This document shows positions 1 through 6,417 of a stretch of DNA of 6,469 nucleotides, in pieces; position 1 is the stretch's first letter; each line of letters begins with the position of its first letter. Made by a program: the position numbers and the translations under genes. The stretch covers positions 1 through 6,469 of the forward strand of contig JACTVF010000140.1 in assembly GCA_019695435.1 (NCBI GenBank), in the 5' to 3' direction. The notes beneath the pieces are model-generated. The model saw only the letters and a program-made list of their open reading frames with translations. It did no database searches and was not told the DNA's origin. This stretch comes from Methanoregulaceae archaeon. GTDB taxonomy: Archaea > Halobacteriota > Methanomicrobia > Methanomicrobiales > Methanospirillaceae.

Positions 1-1184
1 ATCTCCATCTCCGATATCTCCCTTGAGAGCATCCGTCCCTCGTGCCTGAACGGCACGATCACCCGGCTGCTCACGAAGAACCGGCGGAACCACCACTTTA
101 CCCCCTCGTACGCCAGTGCCAGCCGGTTGATCTTGATCCCCCCGGCCATGCTGCCCATTGCACCGCCGATGAATATCAGAAGCGAGATCACGGCAAGAGG
201 GATTGCCGCCCAGACATGAATATCTGCGTTCTGCAGCCCGCAGGTGCAGAGGCCGGAAACGGAGACAAAGACACCTTCCCGGAGGGCAGTGAGGGGACTG
301 AGTCCGTTGAAAATATACAGTTCAAGCGAGACGATGGCCGATCCCACGAGCGCGATCAAAAGGAGGAGACGTATGGTCTTGTCACGGAACATCGCATCCA
401 TCTTACCCCGGTACATCAGGAAATACAACTTGAACGGTATTGCGCCGGCAAGCATCACCGGTATTAAAAGGGCTTCGAGCAGGGGATTGTTGTAATAGGC
501 AAGTCCCGCAGAATGCAGGGTAAATCCTCCTGTGGCGATGGCGACCATGACCAGGTTGAGTGCGTCCCAGAGCGGGATACCGGCAAGCATGACGAGGCCG
601 GTAAAAAGACCGGTCAAAAAGATGTAAATCTTCCACATCTTCCAACCAGTGGACCTGAGATTTGGCATGAGATCCTCGGGTTTCCCCTCGGACCGGAAGA
701 TCTGGAAAAGCGTGACCTGGGTTTTCCTGCGCATGGAAATCCCAAACACAATAATTCCGATACCGCCGATCCACTGCATGAACGTCCGCCAGAACAGGAG
801 CGTCATCGGTGCCTGGTCAAGCGACTGGATCATGGTAAAGCCGGTGCTCGTCCAGCCTGACATCGCTTCGAACACGCTGTCCGTGTACGACATGCCCATA
901 CCAAAGACAAATGGAAGAGCCCCGATAAAGGCGATCAAAAACCACGCGACTGCGACCGCGACGAGCGTTATCGATACAGGAGGTTCGAAGTCCCGGACCG
1001 GTACCCGGGTCAGCAGGTACCCTAACGCAAGAAACGCAAAGGGGGCGCTCGCCATGGGCAGCAGCAGATCCCATTCCTGGAAGATCACCAGCACCACAAA
1101 GGGGACAAGTGACACAAATCCGAGGAACCGGCAGATCCGTCCCACGTCATGTACGATCATTGCGAGGTGATCGAGCCGCTTCAT
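1..1184 (-). CDS. trkH: TrkH-family potassium uptake channel subunit, partial (C-terminus beyond left edge)
   Basis: This is the membrane pore subunit of a Trk/Ktr-type K+ uptake system. In the family it works with a cytoplasmic TrkA (RCK) regulator, which is not visible here. My translation of the minus strand is open from ATG 1184 to the window edge (394 residues). The family is about 480 residues, so roughly the last 90, including the fourth pore loop, are missing. Pore loop 1 is SGWTSTGF (109-116, filter G115), loop 2 is ATGGF (217-221), and loop 3 is SGLCTCGL (310-317, filter G316). A conserved GGAMGSMAGGIKINR stretch follows at 340-354. Hydrophobic segments separate the loops. The start is the only ATG after an in-frame TAA 33 nt upstream. 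A second ATG at residue 9 (1160) is possible, and neither has a good Shine-Dalgarno. Loop 3 is unusual, with Cys313 and Cys315 where Thr is common. The family call is secure; ion selectivity is inferred. Confidence 0.93.
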   Translation of the reverse strand, partial: MKRLDHLAMIVHDVGRICRFLGFVSLVPFVVLVIFQEWDLLLPMASAPFAFLALGYLLTRVPVRDFEPPVSITLVAVAVAWFLIAFIGALPFVFGMGMSYTDSVFEAMSGWTSTGFTMIQSLDQAPMTLLFWRTFMQWIGGIGIIVFGISMRRKTQVTLFQIFRSEGKPEDLMPNLRSTGWKMWKIYIFLTGLFTGLVMLAGIPLWDALNLVMVAIATGGFTLHSAGLAYYNNPLLEALLIPVMLAGAIPFKLYFLMYRGKMDAMFRDKTIRLLLLIALVGSAIVSLELYIFNGLSPLTALREGVFVSVSGLCTCGLQNADIHVWAAIPLAVISLLIFIGGAMGSMAGGIKINRLALAYEGVKWWFRRFFVSSRVIVPFRHEGRMLSREISEME

Positions 1185-1301
1185 CTGATCGAGAAGATGT
1201 TTGGCGCCCGGGTATTGTTATGGGTTGTGCTGTACGGCATTCCCGATCCTTGCCCTACACGCACGTATTTACTTTAATGCCGGCAAACCATCTGATCTGG
1301 T
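1185..1301. promoter_or_regulatory. Divergent promoter region between trkH and the AI-2E gene
   Basis: This 117-bp intergenic stretch separates two divergent genes and must carry both promoters. On the plus strand, an AT-rich TATA-like element (about 1268-1279, core CTTTAATG) is centred some 27 nt before the ATG at 1302, as expected for a leaderless or near-leaderless archaeal transcript. On the minus strand, ATAACAATAC (1221-1212) lies about 32 nt before the trkH ATG and is a weaker candidate. Neither gene has a convincing Shine-Dalgarno. Positions were judged by eye; no transcription start is proven. Confidence 0.45.
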
Positions 1302-2348
1302 ATGAATCGTGTCGACAAGGACCTCTACCCGTTCTTCATTGTACTGTTTCTCACGGTAGTTGCCCTCGTCATCTTCTGGCCGATCCTCGATATGGTCGTC
1401 CTGGGAGCTTCGCTTGCCGTCGTGCTGCTGCCGCTTCACCACCGTCTTTTACGGTATACACGCCCGGCCATCTCATCGGCGATTATCACCGGGAGCCTCT
1501 TTATCCTCCTTACCGGGGCGGTTTATATTTCCGTGATGATTCTCAAGGCAAACGGCGGGCTCACAAACCAGATATTTGCCACGATCGGTTCGTGGCTGGA
1601 CAACCCCGCCACCCATCCGGGAGCCTTCGGTGTAACGATCAGTAAAGATACCCTCTCACTCTGGCTTGCGAAGGGAAACGCACTCTTTGTCAATTACTGG
1701 ACAACGCTTGCGAATAATCTCCTGCTGATCGTTTTTAAGGGACTCGTCTTTTTTATCTCGTTCTTCCTGCTCCTCCTCAAAGGTACGGCAATCAGGGACC
1801 GGATATACCGACACCTGCCGCAGCCGGTCAGGAACTACTGGGACCAGCTCGCACCGGTGACCGTGGATACGCTCTATGTTATTTATATCGTCCAGTTTGC
1901 GATCGCAGCCCTGACTTTTTTTATTGCGATCCCGGTCTTTTACCTGCTCGGCTACGAAAATATCCTCTTTTATTCGTTTCTGGCCGCGCTCTGCGAGGCC
2001 GTACCCATTCTGGGATCCTCTGTTGCGTTCATCATTGTCGGTGCATATGCCCTTGCGCTGGGAGACCTGCGGGGGGTGCTCATCATGGTCATTCTGGGCT
2101 ATGTTGTTGTCTCTGCGCTGCCGGAGATCTACGTACGCCCGGTGCTCGTGGGCCGGCGGGTGAAGATTCACCCGGTGATTATGTTTGTCGGGCTCATCGG
2201 CGGTATTCTCACGATGGGGCTTGCCGGTTTTGTCCTGGGACCGCTCATCATCGTGCTCCTTATGAGGAGCTACCGGATCTGGACTGATGACCGCAAGGGG
2301 GTTTTGGGAACACCTGAACAGGTATCTGCACGGGAAACCGGCCTGTAA
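1302..2348 (+). CDS. AI-2E-family (PF01594, UPF0118-type) polytopic membrane protein
   Basis: This 348-residue integral membrane protein is of normal length for its family. Hydrophobic segments lie near residues 11-28, 31-47, 59-82, 138-160, 192-216, 221-250, 256-274 and 291-322. The less hydrophobic stretch 83-137 between the third and fourth segments is typical. The C-terminal half has the family signature: CEAVPILGS (231-239), then LPEIYVRPVLVG (273-284), then a glycine-rich segment (296-313) and a last helix ending in MRSYRIW. The family is named after E. coli TqsA, linked to export of autoinducer-2, but other members act as Na+/H+ antiporters or have unknown substrates. The name therefore says nothing certain about quorum sensing here. 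Its place between two K+ transporter genes favours an ion or pH role (inference). ATG 1302 has no Shine-Dalgarno and a TATA-like element about 27 nt upstream. It may be cotranscribed with kup 101 nt downstream. Confidence 0.9.
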   Translation: MNRVDKDLYPFFIVLFLTVVALVIFWPILDMVVLGASLAVVLLPLHHRLLRYTRPAISSAIITGSLFILLTGAVYISVMILKANGGLTNQIFATIGSWLDNPATHPGAFGVTISKDTLSLWLAKGNALFVNYWTTLANNLLLIVFKGLVFFISFFLLLLKGTAIRDRIYRHLPQPVRNYWDQLAPVTVDTLYVIYIVQFAIAALTFFIAIPVFYLLGYENILFYSFLAALCEAVPILGSSVAFIIVGAYALALGDLRGVLIMVILGYVVVSALPEIYVRPVLVGRRVKIHPVIMFVGLIGGILTMGLAGFVLGPLIIVLLMRSYRIWTDDRKGVLGTPEQVSARETGL

Positions 2349-2362
2349 CCGGCCATTTTAAA

Positions 2363-2383
2363 CGCCCCGTAGATTCCGGGGCG
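2363..2383 (+). terminator. GC-rich hairpin after the AI-2E gene (terminator or leader structure)
   Basis: CGCCCCG (2363-2369) pairs perfectly with CGGGGCG (2377-2383) around the loop TAGATTC, giving a 7-bp stem of almost all G-C pairs. It lies 15 nt after the AI-2E stop codon and upstream of the kup promoter candidate. No T-tract follows, so it is not a canonical intrinsic terminator. It could stabilise the 3' end of the upstream mRNA or form part of a longer kup leader. The structure is seen directly; its role is uncertain. Confidence 0.4.
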
Positions 2384-2414
2384 ATCCGATGAATAAACCC
2401 GTAAAAGAGAAAAC

Positions 2415-2429
2415 AATATACCTTATATG
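2415..2429 (+). promoter_or_regulatory. Probable kup promoter (TATA box)
   Basis: An A-rich stretch (GAAAACAATATA, 2409-2420) leads into CTTATATG (2422-2429). The latter is centred about 25 nt upstream of the kup ATG at 2450, the spacing expected for archaeal TBP/TFB promoters with a leaderless transcript. AATATA (2415-2420) is an alternative core that would start transcription a few bases earlier. It suggests kup has its own promoter even if some transcription reads in from the AI-2E gene. Confidence 0.5.
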
Positions 2430-2449
2430 TCCCCACGGGTAAAGCAGGA

Positions 2450-4264
2450 ATGCTCAGGGATTATTTTACCATGCCCGGGATCGTCAAATCGATGGGTCTC
2501 GTGTTCGGCGATATCGGGACGAGTCCCATCTATACGTTCACCGCCATCTTTTTTCTGATCCCCCCCACCCCCCAGAATGTCATGGGCATACTCTCCCTTA
2601 TTTTCTGGACGCTCACGATCCTGGTCACGGTCCAGTACACCTTTCTTGCCATGCACCTGGGCAAGAAAGGGGAAGGCGGGACGATCGTGCTCAAGGAGAT
2701 CCTGCTGCCGATGTTAAAATCCAGCAACCAGATCGCGTTTGTCTCCCTGTTATCCATCATTGGGATCTCGCTGTTTATCGGTGACGGCGTCATCACACCG
2801 GCGATCAGTATCCTTTCCGCAGTGGAGGGGGTCCTTTTGATCCCCGGTTTTGAGAATACCGCACAGATCATCCTGATGCTCGCAGCTGCTCTCATCGCCA
2901 TCTGCCTTTTTGCTTTCCAGGCCCGGGGGACGGAAAAAGTGGCATGGGCGTTTGGGCCGGTCATGGTGATCTGGTTTGGCGTCCTGGCGCTCTCCGGCCT
3001 TATCGCTCTCTGCGGTGCGCCCCAGGTGGTCTTTGCCATAAATCCGTTATATGCGATCAACTATCTTGCGCACAACGGCCTTGCTGGATTCTTGATCCTT
3101 TCTTCCGTGATCCTATGCGCCACCGGGGGCGAGGCGCTCTACGCGGATATGGGGCATCTCGGGCGTGAGCCTATTGTGAAGGCCTGGTACCTTGTATTTA
3201 TTGCCCTTGCGATCAACTACTTCGGGCAGGGTGCATTTCTGATCGCACATCCCGGTGCCCAGAACGTTCTCTTCGATATGATCTTCTCCGAGGCAAAACT
3301 CCTCTACATACCCTTCCTCCTCTTAAGCATCGCGGCAACGGTGATAGCATCGCAGGCCATGATCTCCGGGATCTTCTCCATCGTGTACCAGGGCATCACG
3401 ACCCGCATCCTGCCGCTGTTGCGGATCGAGTACACCTCCCCCCAGCTCAGGTCCCAGATCTATATCGACAGCGTGAACTGGATGCTGCTCTTTGCCGTGC
3501 TGCTGGTTATTCTGGTCTTTAAGAGTTCCATCAACCTTACCCACGCGTACGGGCTTGCGGTCTGCGGGACGATGACGATCACCAGTGTCCTGATCATCTG
3601 GATCCTCGTCCTCCGGGGCGAAGTCCTCAAGAGCCTGATCGCAGGATTTGTTTTTATTGTGACCGGGTCATTCCTTATCTCAAATCTTCACAAGATCCCG
3701 CAGGGCGGCTACTGGTCGCTTCTGATCGCTGCTATCCCGCTTGCGATTATCCTTATCTACGTGAACGGCCAGCGGCGCCTCGCGAGCTCCTTAAAGCCGG
3801 TGCCACTCGATGAGTTCCTCCCGAAGTTCAATGCCCTCTACAAATCGGTGAACAGGATCTCTGGGTCCGCGCTGTACTTTGCCCGGGACTTCCGGCAGAT
3901 CCCGCAGTACATCCCCCGCACGATGTTCACGAACAACATCGTGTACGAGGAGAACATCATCATCTCGATCATCCGCACGGAGCAGCCGTTCGGGGTGACG
4001 TGGGGCGTGACCCGGGAACTCACAAAGGGGCTCTCCATCTTTGAGATCTATCTCGGGTACATGGAGATTGTCGATATCTCGACCATCTTAAAAGACGCGG
4101 ACATCGACGAGAAGACCATCTTTTACGGGATGGAGGATATCGTCACCAGCCACGCGGCCTGGAAGATCTTCGGCGCGATCAAGCACCTCACGCCGTCGGT
4201 CGTGCAGTTCTACCGGCTGCCGTCCGACAAGATCCACGGCGTCGTGACCCGGGTGGAGATGTAG
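2450..4264 (+). CDS. kup: KUP-family potassium:proton symporter, low-affinity K+ uptake
   Basis: This is a full-length 604-residue KUP/HAK/KT transporter (E. coli Kup is 622), which takes up K+ driven by H+ symport. About twelve hydrophobic segments fill residues 11-438, followed by a cytoplasmic C-terminal domain of about 165 residues. Family motifs in order: FGDIGTSPIYTF (19-30), GEGG (74-77), GDGVITPAIS (111-120) with AVEG (124-127), GGEALYADMGH (226-236), QAMISG (302-307), KIPQGGYW (415-422) and IPRTM (488-492). Acidic residues D21, D112 and E228 match the positions I recall as transport-critical in E. coli Kup (D23, E116, E229). ATG 2450 is preferred because a TATA box sits about 25 nt upstream. 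ATG 2471 (residue 8) would still keep the first motif. AGGA directly abuts the start and is too close to be a normal ribosome-binding site. The C-runs at 2560-2573 do not break the frame. With trkH nearby, the cell has two distinct K+ uptake routes here. Confidence 0.96.
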   Translation: MLRDYFTMPGIVKSMGLVFGDIGTSPIYTFTAIFFLIPPTPQNVMGILSLIFWTLTILVTVQYTFLAMHLGKKGEGGTIVLKEILLPMLKSSNQIAFVSLLSIIGISLFIGDGVITPAISILSAVEGVLLIPGFENTAQIILMLAAALIAICLFAFQARGTEKVAWAFGPVMVIWFGVLALSGLIALCGAPQVVFAINPLYAINYLAHNGLAGFLILSSVILCATGGEALYADMGHLGREPIVKAWYLVFIALAINYFGQGAFLIAHPGAQNVLFDMIFSEAKLLYIPFLLLSIAATVIASQAMISGIFSIVYQGITTRILPLLRIEYTSPQLRSQIYIDSVNWMLLFAVLLVILVFKSSINLTHAYGLAVCGTMTITSVLIIWILVLRGEVLKSLIAGFVFIVTGSFLISNLHKIPQGGYWSLLIAAIPLAIILIYVNGQRRLASSLKPVPLDEFLPKFNALYKSVNRISGSALYFARDFRQIPQYIPRTMFTNNIVYEENIIISIIRTEQPFGVTWGVTRELTKGLSIFEIYLGYMEIVDISTILKDADIDEKTIFYGMEDIVTSHAAWKIFGAIKHLTPSVVQFYRLPSDKIHGVVTRVEM

Positions 4265-4295
4265 GGTGCTGGCATTCCGATCATTTTTCACGAAA

Positions 4296-4307
4296 TGCTC
4301 TTAATTG
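4296..4307 (+). promoter_or_regulatory. Probable tRNA-Leu promoter (TATA-like box)
   Basis: CTTAATTG (4300-4307), preceded by CGAAATGCT, is centred about 27 nt upstream of the first base of the tRNA at 4331, the usual archaeal spacing. A T5 run at 4284-4288, 19 nt past the kup stop, may be a weak U-tract terminator for kup. Confidence 0.45.
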
Positions 4308-4330
4308 TGCCGGACAAATAGAGACGGTAC

Positions 4331-4415
4331 GCGAGGGTAGTCAAGCCCGGTCAAAGGCGCCGGATTTAGGGTCCGGTCTCGCAGGAGTTCAAGGGTTCGA
4401 ATCCCTTCCCTCGCA
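4331..4415 (+). tRNA. tRNA-Leu (anticodon UAG)
   Basis: An 85-nt class II tRNA that folds completely by hand. The acceptor stem is GCGAGGG (4331-4337) with CCCTCGC (4408-4414), and the discriminator base is A4415. The D-arm has GTC (4340-4342) opposite GGC (4356-4358), with the GG pair of the D-loop at 4349-4350. The anticodon stem is CCGGA/TCCGG (4360-4364 and 4372-4376) with loop TTTAGGG, so the anticodon is TAG at 4367-4369, reading CUA and, by wobble, other CUN leucine codons. The long variable arm is 4377-4390 with a CTC/GAG stem, typical of Leu. The T-arm is AAGGG-TTCGAAT-CCCTT (4391-4407). CCA is not encoded and there is no intron. Base composition changes abruptly just past its 3' end, consistent with tRNA genes often serving as integration sites. 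Confidence 0.97.
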
Positions 4416-4494
4416 TTTCGCCTGTGGGATATATGGTATTCCCAAAAAATGCCACTCTTCTAATCACGCTTTCATGATCTAGCTTACGGCATCA
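4416..4494. other. Intergenic region between tRNA-Leu and the convergent gene; probable U-tract terminator for the latter
   Basis: This 79-bp stretch lies between the tRNA and the stop codon of the convergent minus-strand gene. Read on the minus strand it has a T6 run (4449-4444), 46 nt or more past that stop codon, which could end its transcript in the archaeal U-tract manner. On the plus strand only TTT follows the tRNA. An imperfect hairpin GGGATA/TATTCCC lies at about 4427-4443. No copy of the tRNA 3' end was found here. Confidence 0.35.
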
Positions 4495-6351
4495 TCACTT
4501 GCCGCGCGCTTGCTTATAAGAAGAAGTCTCTTGTTCATGCTTGCATTTTAAAAATTCTTGGAATTCAGGATCTAATGTGATCTGTTCAAACGTTTTCCAT
4601 GTACATACCCAGTCCTTATCACGACTCTTCCTCATGTCACACTGTTTACAAGTAGATTCAATAAACCAACCAAAAATACTCTTTAAACTTAAACCTTCGA
4701 CCGCACCATATTTTTTACACCATATTACTTTTGGGCCTAATGTTGGAAGACCAATATTTTGCCCCAGCATACTTGGGTAAAGATATGCCACTCGGAGATG
4801 TTCACAATATTTCAAATATTCTGACGGGTCGAGATCCTCCAAACCTAATCGAATTGCATCAGCGAATTGATCTTCTTTTGCATTATCTGATGTTGGGATA
4901 GTTATACCCTGTAATTCGAGACTTTGTATAGTGGCTTCTCGGACTTGTGCAAATGTAACCTCATCTATATTTGAAGGACTACGATTTCTGGGGTCTGACG
5001 GACTCTTTTTATTTTTTATATCGTCTAGTAACTGAGTATACGCAACGAGATTGTTTGTATATCCGAGTCTTGTCGAAATTTCAATTGCTTTTTGAATGAA
5101 AAATTCAGATTTCTCGTAATTACAAATCCAATAATAATATTGTGCCAATTTATAGTATCCAAATTGGATGGAGTTCTCATCTTTAATTAGAGAAAGTAAT
5201 TTTTCAAAATTATCAATAAATGGCCTTCTATGTCCGGTTTCAATTTTAAGATAATCTTCGTCGGCCAAAACAAATTTTTGAACCTGATAAATTATGGTGT
5301 CCATTAATGTAACTGAAGAAAAGACTAATCCTTGAATATTGTTATGCTTTATCATATTTTCAAGATAAGATTGAATTTTTTTATTGATTACTTCCTGTAA
5401 TTGATATAGATTAATTAGATCCATATCATAAAATAGGGAAAAATCACCCTTGTTCTTTTTAGAGATAGTTTTTGCAAAAAGGAGTTGACCAATTTTTGTG
5501 ATGTTTTGAACTAATAAGATGTTGCAAATGGTAATTTTTAAAAAATCTACAAATTCGCTTTCACCAATTTTCTTCGATAATTCTATTCCCTCTGTTGAAT
5601 ATCTTATAATTTTTTTATGATTGTCGGGGAATAGTGGATTTAATTGAAGAATCAAGTTTATACTCGCACAAAATTTTAACAAGTCTTCATTTGGTGATAA
5701 ATATGCCTCTTCTAAAAGCGCAATACCCCTTACTTCATTTCCAGTTTTTATCTCAGAAAATGCTACATTCAAGGTTTTAAATTTGTATTCTTGCAAATCC
5801 TTAATTCTCAAACTATCATATTCTGATGGGGGAATCCCTTCACCAAGGCCCATATTATAATAATTCAATTTCCGAATAATTCGTATTTTCACATCTTGAA
5901 TCTCTTTTTTAAGCCGTTGGAGATCATCAAGTTTTTTTGTTAATTTTATTCTTTTACCAGCGTCTTCTCTCCATTTTGGATCATCGTGATCGAGGACATC
6001 CCAAACGTATGAATGAATTATCTCATAGAGTATCGTAGTACATTTTGAGTAATATTTTACAAGTACAACCGGAATACTATTTTCTAAAAAAAGATTAATG
6101 TCCGTGACAGATAAATCTTGAAAAAAGCCGTCTTCACAATTAGCATCAGTACTTTTTAGTTGAATATAAAAACTCAATCCAGTGACAAGTTGTTTATCTG
6201 GCTTTTCGGGGTTTATTTCAGTGACTCGTACATCATAATCAAAACCAAAATCGTTTGGTAAATCATTTAAAATCCAATCCGACAACAAAAGACTTATTTT
6301 TCCTTTAGATTCTTGTTCTAATATTTGTTGTCTCGTCCTCTGCTTTGGCAT
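4495..6351 (-). CDS. Large protein with DUF4365-like PD-(D/E)xK domain, TPR-like repeats and a cysteine-containing C-terminal domain
   Basis: A 618-residue soluble protein of unknown function. Residues about 10-150 resemble DUF4365: E14 in the first helix, GFDYDVRV (36-43) with D38 or D40, then TGLSFYIQLKST (57-68) giving a Q64-x-K66 pair, and SVTDINLFLENSIPVVLVKY (81-100). That spacing matches PD-(D/E)xK nuclease-like cores in which Q replaces the second acidic residue. A charged helix at 130-162 may be coiled coil. The middle (about 190-445) is helical with TPR-like repeats, clearest at 399-426. The C-terminal part has C545, C568, C571 and C583 (TCKQC plus WVC), a plausible zinc site. By family analogy it could be a nuclease effector with a sensing scaffold, perhaps anti-phage (inference). 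It is very AT-rich with AT-ending codons, unlike its neighbours, which suggests horizontal acquisition. ATG 6351 is preferred because a BRE/TATA element sits 28 nt upstream. The frame is intact, so it is probably expressed. Confidence 0.85.
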   Translation of the reverse strand: MPKQRTRQQILEQESKGKISLLLSDWILNDLPNDFGFDYDVRVTEINPEKPDKQLVTGLSFYIQLKSTDANCEDGFFQDLSVTDINLFLENSIPVVLVKYYSKCTTILYEIIHSYVWDVLDHDDPKWREDAGKRIKLTKKLDDLQRLKKEIQDVKIRIIRKLNYYNMGLGEGIPPSEYDSLRIKDLQEYKFKTLNVAFSEIKTGNEVRGIALLEEAYLSPNEDLLKFCASINLILQLNPLFPDNHKKIIRYSTEGIELSKKIGESEFVDFLKITICNILLVQNITKIGQLLFAKTISKKNKGDFSLFYDMDLINLYQLQEVINKKIQSYLENMIKHNNIQGLVFSSVTLMDTIIYQVQKFVLADEDYLKIETGHRRPFIDNFEKLLSLIKDENSIQFGYYKLAQYYYWICNYEKSEFFIQKAIEISTRLGYTNNLVAYTQLLDDIKNKKSPSDPRNRSPSNIDEVTFAQVREATIQSLELQGITIPTSDNAKEDQFADAIRLGLEDLDPSEYLKYCEHLRVAYLYPSMLGQNIGLPTLGPKVIWCKKYGAVEGLSLKSIFGWFIESTCKQCDMRKSRDKDWVCTWKTFEQITLDPEFQEFLKCKHEQETSSYKQARGK

Positions 6352-6374
6352 TAATGGATACCTATGGCACGGAA

Positions 6375-6387
6375 GTATTTATTTTCG
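6375..6387 (-). promoter_or_regulatory. BRE/TATA promoter of the DUF4365-like gene
   Basis: On the minus strand CGAAAA (6387-6382) is followed directly by TAAATAC (6381-6375), a good archaeal BRE plus TATA box. It is centred about 28 nt upstream of ATG 6351, placing transcription start within a few bases of the start codon. No Shine-Dalgarno precedes the ATG, so the mRNA is probably leaderless. It is the best-formed promoter in the window, suggesting the gene is an independent monocistronic unit. Confidence 0.6.
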
Positions 6388-6407
6388 GCTCTTGAAATAC
6401 AAACATC

Positions 6408-6417
6408 TTTTTTTTTT
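6408..6417. repeat. T10 homopolymer run upstream of the DUF4365-like gene
   Basis: Ten consecutive T on the plus strand (A10 on the minus strand) lie where AT-rich DNA gives way to GC-richer sequence, about 20 bp upstream of the promoter of the minus-strand gene. It might be an upstream A-tract element or a length-variable site. The run is seen directly; function is unknown. Confidence 0.5.

Noticed and set aside
42..1170. Plus-strand open frames opposite trkH (141, 115 and 173 codons)
   Set aside because: They lie antisense to a frame with clear TrkH pore motifs, are rich in charged and low-complexity residues and match no family. They are high-GC shadows.
1109..1645. 178-codon plus-strand frame crossing the trkH-AI-2E intergenic region
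   Set aside because: It overlaps both the trkH start and the AI-2E coding region in another frame, and its composition (many R, H, P, S) is typical of a shadow.
1656..2171. 171-codon minus-strand frame within the AI-2E gene
   Set aside because: Antisense to a clear membrane protein, rich in D, R, E and Q as expected from reversed hydrophobic codons.
1302..2348. Reading the AI-2E family name as proof of quorum-sensing export
   Set aside because: Family members have diverse roles, and no luxS, lsr or other signalling gene is visible.
2560..2573. C7-A-C6 tract in kup as a phase-variable frameshift site
   Set aside because: The frame is intact, encodes an ordinary IPPTP loop, and no alternative product is suggested. 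Variation cannot be judged from one sequence.
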